From assembly GCF_008704715.1 (NCBI RefSeq), contig NZ_CP023689.1, positions 8,432,001 to 8,496,000 of the forward strand: DNA of 64,000 nucleotides. The letters run 5' to 3'. Source of the stretch: Streptomyces chartreusis (GTDB lineage: Bacteria; Actinomycetota; Actinomycetes; Streptomycetales; Streptomycetaceae). Below the pieces are notes generated by a model that was not told where the DNA came from, did not search any database, and was given only the letters and a program-made list of their open reading frames with translations. The position numbers and the translations under genes are program-made. Below, one piece after another: positions 59,816 to 64,000 of this stretch. The number at the start of each line of letters is the position of its first letter. Position 1 is the first letter of the stretch.

Positions 59816-60493
59816 GTGACATCTGACCCGAGCGCCGCCCAGGCACCTGACCCGGCCACCATCCATCCACTGCCTGCCCACGAGCGGGTCGTATTTCTCA
59901 AGCCACTGGTTGCCGGGACGAACGTCGTGGTGGGTGACTTCACCTACTACGACGACCCCGACGGGGCGACCGACTTCGCGCAGCGCAATGTGCTGTACGC
60001 CTACGGTCCGGAACGGCTGACCATCGGCAAGTACTGCGCGATCGCCACAGGCACCCGGTTCCTGATGGCGGGCGCTGACCACCCGTCGATGGGGGTGTCC
60101 ACCTTTCCCTTCACCATGTTCGGCGGCGAGTGGGCCGAGCAGACCCTCGACCTCGTCACCGGCATGCCCAGCCGCGGGGACACGGTGGTCGGCAACGACG
60201 TGTGGTTCGGATACGGAGCCACTCTGATGCCGGGGGTTCGGATCGGCGACGGCGCAGTGATCGCGGCCGGAGCGATGGTCACCGCCGACGTGCCGCCGTA
60301 CACCGTCGTGGGCGGGAATCCGGCCCGGACGATCAGACAGCGCTTCGACGACAGCGACATCGAACGGCTCACACGGGCCGCTTGGTGGGACTGGCCCGTC
60401 GAGCTGGTGACTGCGCACGCCCGGACCATCATGGCTGGATCCCCGCAGGACATCGAGCGCATCGCCACTGCCGAAGGTCTGGGGCAGCGGTGA
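59816..60493 (+). CDS. vat: Vat-like streptogramin A / xenobiotic acetyltransferase
   Basis: 225 residues. A left-handed beta-helix with hexapeptide repeats (GDTVVGNDVWFGYGATLMPGVRIGDGAVIAAGAMVTADVPPYTVVGG) is followed by AWWDWPVE. MAGADHPSMGVSTFPF holds the histidine that corresponds to VatD His82 and the usual MxxH-G-ST-FPF pattern. Vat enzymes acetylate streptogramin A antibiotics; chloramphenicol-type CatB acetyltransferases are close relatives and cannot be excluded. The neighbour vgb strongly supports a streptogramin role. GTG 59816 has GGAGAG upstream. Confidence 0.85.
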   Translation: MTSDPSAAQAPDPATIHPLPAHERVVFLKPLVAGTNVVVGDFTYYDDPDGATDFAQRNVLYAYGPERLTIGKYCAIATGTRFLMAGADHPSMGVSTFPFTMFGGEWAEQTLDLVTGMPSRGDTVVGNDVWFGYGATLMPGVRIGDGAVIAAGAMVTADVPPYTVVGGNPARTIRQRFDDSDIERLTRAAWWDWPVELVTAHARTIMAGSPQDIERIATAEGLGQR

Positions 60494-61416
60494 CGCCCCC
60501 GGCCATCGAGGAGTACGCGGTGTCCGGTCGCGACAGCGGCCCGTACGCGATCACCACAGGCCCGGACGAGGCGCTCTGGTTCACCATGGTGCACAGCGGC
60601 AGGATCGGCCGGCTCGTCCCGGGACAGGAGCCGACCAGTCATCAACTCGCCCCGGACAGCGGCCCGACGGTCATCTGCAACGGGCCGGACGGCGCGCTGT
60701 GGTTCACGGCGTACCGGGCGCACCGGGTCGGGCGGATCACGACTGCCGGCCGGGTGACCGAGTTCACGCCGCCGACCGCGGAATGCGGGCCTTTCGGCAT
60801 CGCTGCAGGGCCGGACGGCGCGCTGTGGTTCACCGAGACCGCCGCCGACCGCATCGGCCGCCTCACCACGAACGGAACTGTCACGGAGTACCCGCTGCCA
60901 CGCACCGGCGCGTTCCCCTCCGCCATCGCCGCGGCCGGGGACTCGATGTGGTTCACGATGAATCAGGCCAACGCCATCGGCCGTATCGGCATGGACGGTC
61001 GCATCACGGTCCACGCGCTCCCCACCGAGGCGGCCGCACCGGTGGGGATCGCCGTGGGCCCGGACGAAAGTGTCTGGTTCACCGAGATCGCGGCCGGTCA
61101 GATCGGCCGGATGGCACCCGGTGGCCGGATCACCGAGTACCCGCTGCCCGACCGTTCCGCCCGGCCGCACGCCGTCACCACCGACGCCGACGGCACGGCG
61201 TGGTTCACCGCGTGGGGCGGCAACAGCGTCGGCTCGATCACCTCGGACGGCACGGTCGCCGTCCATGACCTACCCACCCCGGCCTCCGAGCCGCACGGGA
61301 TCACAGTGGGCCCGGACGGCGCTGTGTGGACGGCCCTGGAGACAGGCGCACTGGCCCGCATCGAGCCGGCCACCAGAACCACCACCGATGACACCGAACA
61401 GAGGAACGCCTCATGA
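60490..61416 (+). CDS. vgb: Vgb-like streptogramin B lyase
   Basis: 308 residues. A seven-bladed propeller with repeated blades GPDG-LWFT...GRI, as in virginiamycin B lyase. His227, Glu267 and His269 (RPHAV, SEPHG) match the catalytic His228, Glu268 and His270 of staphylococcal Vgb, one residue off. The enzyme linearises streptogramin B by breaking its ester bond without water. It overlaps vat by GTGA and is followed by a YciI-type gene with ATGA overlap, so vat, vgb and YciI form one translationally coupled operon. Confidence 0.92.
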   Translation: MTPPAIEEYAVSGRDSGPYAITTGPDEALWFTMVHSGRIGRLVPGQEPTSHQLAPDSGPTVICNGPDGALWFTAYRAHRVGRITTAGRVTEFTPPTAECGPFGIAAGPDGALWFTETAADRIGRLTTNGTVTEYPLPRTGAFPSAIAAAGDSMWFTMNQANAIGRIGMDGRITVHALPTEAAAPVGIAVGPDESVWFTEIAAGQIGRMAPGGRITEYPLPDRSARPHAVTTDADGTAWFTAWGGNSVGSITSDGTVAVHDLPTPASEPHGITVGPDGAVWTALETGALARIEPATRTTTDDTEQRNAS

Positions 61417-61760
61417 AATACGCCCTCGTGATCTTCGAGACGCACGCGTCACGCGCCCGGATCCAAGCCGACCGCGACGCCTACCGGAAGGCGTACGAGA
61501 CCTGGATCGGCGAACTCGCGGCAGCGGGCAAACTGGCGGGAGGTGACGCCCTCGACACCGAGCACCAGGGCCCCGTCACCGTGCGCAAGACGGCGGACGG
61601 GTCCGCAGCGGTGACCGAGGGGCCCGTGCACAGCGGCGAGGAGACCCTCGGCGGCTGGTTCGTGCTGGAAGTCGCCGACCACGCAGAGGCCATCGAGCTG
61701 GCCCGCGGCTTCCCCACCCCGGAGGCGCTCGAGATCCGCCCGATCCTCGAATCGGCCTGA
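61413..61760 (+). CDS. YciI-like (DGPF-type) protein
   Basis: 115 residues. MKYALVIFET, YETWIGELAAAGKLAGGDAL, TVRKTADGSAAVTEGPVHSGEETLGGWFVLEVADHAEAIELARGFP are typical of the YciI/DGPF domain, a ferredoxin-like fold with a conserved histidine-aspartate motif. Proteins of this kind may be dehydratase- or dioxygenase-like. It is the third gene of the vat-vgb operon by ATGA overlap, an association I do not recall having seen described. Its contribution to resistance is unknown. Confidence 0.85.
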   Translation: MKYALVIFETHASRARIQADRDAYRKAYETWIGELAAAGKLAGGDALDTEHQGPVTVRKTADGSAAVTEGPVHSGEETLGGWFVLEVADHAEAIELARGFPTPEALEIRPILESA

Positions 61761-61860
61761 GCCGCATGCGGCCCTCGCCGCCCTCTGCCCGGACACCCTG
61801 CGTGCCTGATCAGCACGACATGCCGGGTCCGGAGCGCTGTATCCCTTCGCAGGAGTTGAC

Positions 61861-62811
61861 TTGCAACTGACATCGGTGAACTACCGGCCCCTGACCGGCC
61901 CCGAGGAGATCGATCTCTTCTGCCGGCTCTCCTACGTCCTCGACCACGAACTCAACGAGGACTTCGCCAACGGCTGCCGCCGCCCCGAGTGGGCGTGGGT
62001 GGCCCTGGACGGCGACCGTCTCCTCGCCCGGCTCGCCTGGTGGACGACCCCGGGCGGTGACGTCCCGCAGCAGTTCGACTTCTTCGACATCGACGACACG
62101 CTGCCCCGGGCCGACCGCGACGAGATAGGCCTGCGGCTGTTCGAGACGGCGACGACAACCGTCTTCTCGACGGGCGCGAAGCTGCCTGAGTACGGCCGCT
62201 TCGTCCCGCCCGATTGGCACGAGGACCCCGCGGCGCGCGAGGTGATCGAATCCCGCACGCGCGTGCTGGAGAGCACTGGAGCACGCCTGCTCGTCGAGCG
62301 GCTGCGGCTGCAGTGGACCCCGTCGTCCCTGCTCCCGGAGTCCAAAGGGCGTCTCGTATTCCGCCCGGTAGCCCACCGGGAGGACCTCCTCGCCCTGATG
62401 ACCCCAGTCATGGAGGGCACCCTCGACGCCCACGGCCAGGCGGACCTGGCATCCGGACTGAGCCCGCGCGAAGCGGCGGAACGGCACTACGACGGCGAGT
62501 TCGCCAGGTTCAACAGCCCGCACGAGTGGTGGCGCATCGCCGAACTCCCCGACGGCGGCGGTCCGGTGGGCTTCGTGATCCCGGCCCGCAACAGCTATCA
62601 CCCGATCATCGCGTACATCGGCGTCCTGCCCGCACACCGCGGCAACGGCTACATCGACGAGATCCTCGCCGAGGGCACCCGTATCCTGGCCGCCGAGGGC
62701 GTCGACCGCATCAGGGCATCGACAGACCTCGGCAACGTCCCCATGGCGAAGTCCTTCGCCCGCACCGGATACGTCAACTTCGAACGCTCCCTCAACCTGG
62801 TCTGGGACTGA
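61861..62811 (+). CDS. GNAT-family N-acetyltransferase
   Basis: 316 residues. The GNAT motif A sequence VLPAHRGNGYIDEILAEGTRIL lies near residue 260, with the R/QxxGxG/A pyrophosphate loop. The N-terminal 150 residues (WVALDGDRLLARLAWWTTPGGD) may be a second acetyltransferase-like domain, as in two-domain GNATs. Translation starts at TTG 61861, with AGGAG five bases upstream; the start is unusual but no other fits. It lies 100 bases after the YciI gene. Its substrate is unknown; with its neighbours, an antibiotic is a possibility. Confidence 0.8.
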   Translation: MQLTSVNYRPLTGPEEIDLFCRLSYVLDHELNEDFANGCRRPEWAWVALDGDRLLARLAWWTTPGGDVPQQFDFFDIDDTLPRADRDEIGLRLFETATTTVFSTGAKLPEYGRFVPPDWHEDPAAREVIESRTRVLESTGARLLVERLRLQWTPSSLLPESKGRLVFRPVAHREDLLALMTPVMEGTLDAHGQADLASGLSPREAAERHYDGEFARFNSPHEWWRIAELPDGGGPVGFVIPARNSYHPIIAYIGVLPAHRGNGYIDEILAEGTRILAAEGVDRIRASTDLGNVPMAKSFARTGYVNFERSLNLVWD

Positions 62812-62824
62812 ACCCATCTGCCGC

Positions 62825-62858
62825 GTCTCCGGATCTCCCCCCAACGACCTCCGGAGAC
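62825..62858 (+). terminator. Terminator after GNAT gene
   Basis: GTCTCCGGA (62825-62833) and TCCGGAGAC (62850-62858) form a perfect 9-bp stem with a 16-base loop, followed by TTGGC. Confidence 0.6.
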
Positions 62859-62870
62859 TTGGCAGGTGGG

Positions 62871-63090
62871 CGCCGACTCCGTGCAGAAAACGCCGTCCTT
62901 CTGCCACTTGGCGAAGTAGCCGTAGACGGTTTCCCAGGGCGGGAAGTCGTGCGGCATGGCCGCAGGGACACGCCCGCCGGAAGTGGTTCCGCGGGGGCGC
63001 CGATTGGCCCGCGTGTGGGCCGGGGCGGATCCACTTGCAGGTCGGATCGTGGCGCTGGGGATCGTGTTGATTGCGGAGGGCGTCCACCAT
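62871..63090 (-). mobile_element. IS5-family transposase remnant
   Basis: The minus strand encodes MVDALRNQHD and CKWI in one frame, then MPHDFPPWETVYGYFAKWQKDG in another. Together they match the N-terminal part of IS5-type transposases (...IVDALRYQVDTGCKWRALPHDFPPWKTVYGYF). The frame is broken at least once and no catalytic DDE part, terminal inverted repeats or target duplication was found. This is a relic rather than an active element. Confidence 0.75.
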
Positions 63091-63096
63091 GTCGGA

Positions 63097-63127
63097 TTGC
63101 CTGGAGCGTAACGAAGCCTCCAGGCAA
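63097..63127 (-). terminator. Terminator after intact ALDH
   Basis: TTGCCTGGAG (63097-63106) pairs with CTCCAGGCAA (63118-63127), a perfect 10-bp stem with an 11-base loop, 14 bases after the stop codon of the aldehyde dehydrogenase. Confidence 0.75.
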
Positions 63128-63140
63128 CCGACTTTGGGCT

Positions 63141-64000
63141 CTAGAAGAAGCCAAGCTTCTGAGGGCTGTACGAACAGAGAATGTTCTTGGTCTGCTGGTA
63201 GTGATCCAGCATCATCTTGTGCGTCTCACGCCCGATGCCCGACCCCTTGTAGCCGCCGAACGCCGCGTGTGCCGGGTACGCGTGGTAGCAGTTCGTCCAC
63301 ACCCGGCCCGCCTGGATCGCGCGGCCCGCGCGGTACGCGGTGTTGATGTCCCGCGTCCACACGCCCGCCCCAAGGCCGTACAGCGTGTCGTTGGCGATCT
63401 TGATGGCGTCGTCGAAGTCGTCGAAGGACGTCACCGAGACGACCGGGCCGAAGATCTCCTCCTGGAAGATCCGCATACGGTTGTCGCCCTCGAAGATGGT
63501 CGGCTGGACGTAGTAGCCGCCCTTCAACTCGCCCTCGTGATCGATGCGTTCGCCGCCCGTGAGGACCCGGGCGCCCTCCTGCCGGCCGATGTCGAGGTAG
63601 GAGAGGATCTTCTCCAGCTGGTCGTTGGAGGCCTGCGCGCCGATCATGGTGTCCGTGTCGAGCGGATGCCCGGTCTTGATCTGCTCGGTCCGCGCGACCG
63701 CCGCCTCCATGAACTCGGCGTAGTTGCCCCGCTGCACGAGCGCCCGCGACGGGCACGTGCACACCTCGCCCTGGTTGAGCGCGAACATCGTGAAGCCTTC
63801 GAGCGCCTTGTCGCGGAAGTCGTCGTTCGCCGCCCAGACGTCGTCGAAGAAGATGTTCGGGGACTTGCCACCGAGTTCGAGGGTGACCGGGGTGATGTTC
63901 TCCGAGGCGTACTGCATGATCAACCGGCCGGTCGTGGTCTCCCCGGTGAACGCCACTTTGGCCACCCGGGGGCTCGACGCCAGCGGCTTGCCCGCCTCCA
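63141..64000 (-). CDS. Acetaldehyde-type aldehyde dehydrogenase, 5' end outside window
   Basis: The last 286 codons are visible. VTLELGGKSPNIFFDD gives the base glutamate and LNQGEVCTCPSRALVQ the nucleophile cysteine; YQQTKNILCSYSPQKLGFF is the typical C-terminus of ExaC/AcoD/AldA aldehyde dehydrogenases. They oxidise acetaldehyde or related aldehydes with NAD. The codons upstream (AGKPLASSPRVAKVAFTGE) are still open at the window edge. In many actinomycetes this gene adjoins a DUF779 gene, but here that gene lies 50 kb away. Confidence 0.9.
   Translation of the reverse strand, partial: EAGKPLASSPRVAKVAFTGETTTGRLIMQYASENITPVTLELGGKSPNIFFDDVWAANDDFRDKALEGFTMFALNQGEVCTCPSRALVQRGNYAEFMEAAVARTEQIKTGHPLDTDTMIGAQASNDQLEKILSYLDIGRQEGARVLTGGERIDHEGELKGGYYVQPTIFEGDNRMRIFQEEIFGPVVSVTSFDDFDDAIKIANDTLYGLGAGVWTRDINTAYRAGRAIQAGRVWTNCYHAYPAHAAFGGYKGSGIGRETHKMMLDHYQQTKNILCSYSPQKLGFF

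Noticed and set aside
1..64000. tRNA, rRNA, CRISPR or conserved ncRNA genes
   Set aside because: I looked for tRNA-like GGTTCGA segments, regularly spaced repeats and rRNA-like stretches and saw none, but a covariance search was not possible.

Overview
The window reads as chromosomal DNA of a Streptomyces (or a very close actinomycete). GC content is very high throughout, third codon positions are almost all G or C, and GTG and TTG starts are common. Several genes look leaderless, and many families are typical of Streptomyces: a SARP/AfsR-type regulator, a SpoIIE-type phosphatase, a HelD protein, two P450s, Tat-exported glycoside hydrolases and Vat/Vgb-type resistance enzymes. No rRNA, tRNA, CRISPR array, replication origin or intact transposon was recognised.

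Layout. 1-13 kb is mainly metabolic: a cut acyl-CoA dehydrogenase, a TenA-like protein, a succinate-semialdehyde dehydrogenase, a DNA ligase coupled to a Nudix hydrolase, and a thioredoxin-reductase-like flavoprotein divergent from an XRE-cupin regulator. An operon of quinone oxidoreductase plus two acyl-CoA dehydrogenases follows, then two secreted proteins. 13-18 kb holds a DUF779 gene, a 1048-residue SARP/NB-ARC regulator and a P450 with an unusual I-helix. 18-31.5 kb deals with sugars: a 1742-residue secreted protein with two GH43 modules, a DedA protein, and a xylose-type ABC transporter. A SpoIIE phosphatase gene then sits between the transporter's binding protein and a second, orphan binding protein. 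31.5-41.3 kb holds a LysR regulator, a SUKH-4-like protein, and a polysaccharide cluster (GH95-like, GH97, GH88, alginate-lyase-like). Two genes of that cluster carry the same perfect inverted repeat.

41.4-42.3 kb holds two 5'-truncated divergent genes (TetR and FAD monooxygenase), best explained by one deletion. 42.3-49.8 kb has small conserved proteins, a HelD protein with a perfect 20-bp palindrome upstream, a secreted serine hydrolase, and a translationally coupled FHA protein and Ser/Thr kinase. The kinase carries an extracytoplasmic lytic-transglycosylase-like domain. 49.8-51.8 kb is a TetR-controlled SnoaL/NmrA operon with two near-identical operators.

51.9-63.1 kb is rich in genes for protection against ribosome-targeting antibiotics: two tandem ABC-F proteins (one with a leader peptide and attenuator-like hairpin), a P450, and a coupled vat-vgb-YciI operon (streptogramin A acetyltransferase and streptogramin B lyase). 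It also holds a LysR gene and a decayed LysR copy, a GNAT enzyme and an IS5-family remnant. The block from 57.1 to 63.1 kb is bracketed by two same-direction copies of an aldehyde dehydrogenase 3' end, each followed by its own hairpin. The intact dehydrogenase runs off the right edge.
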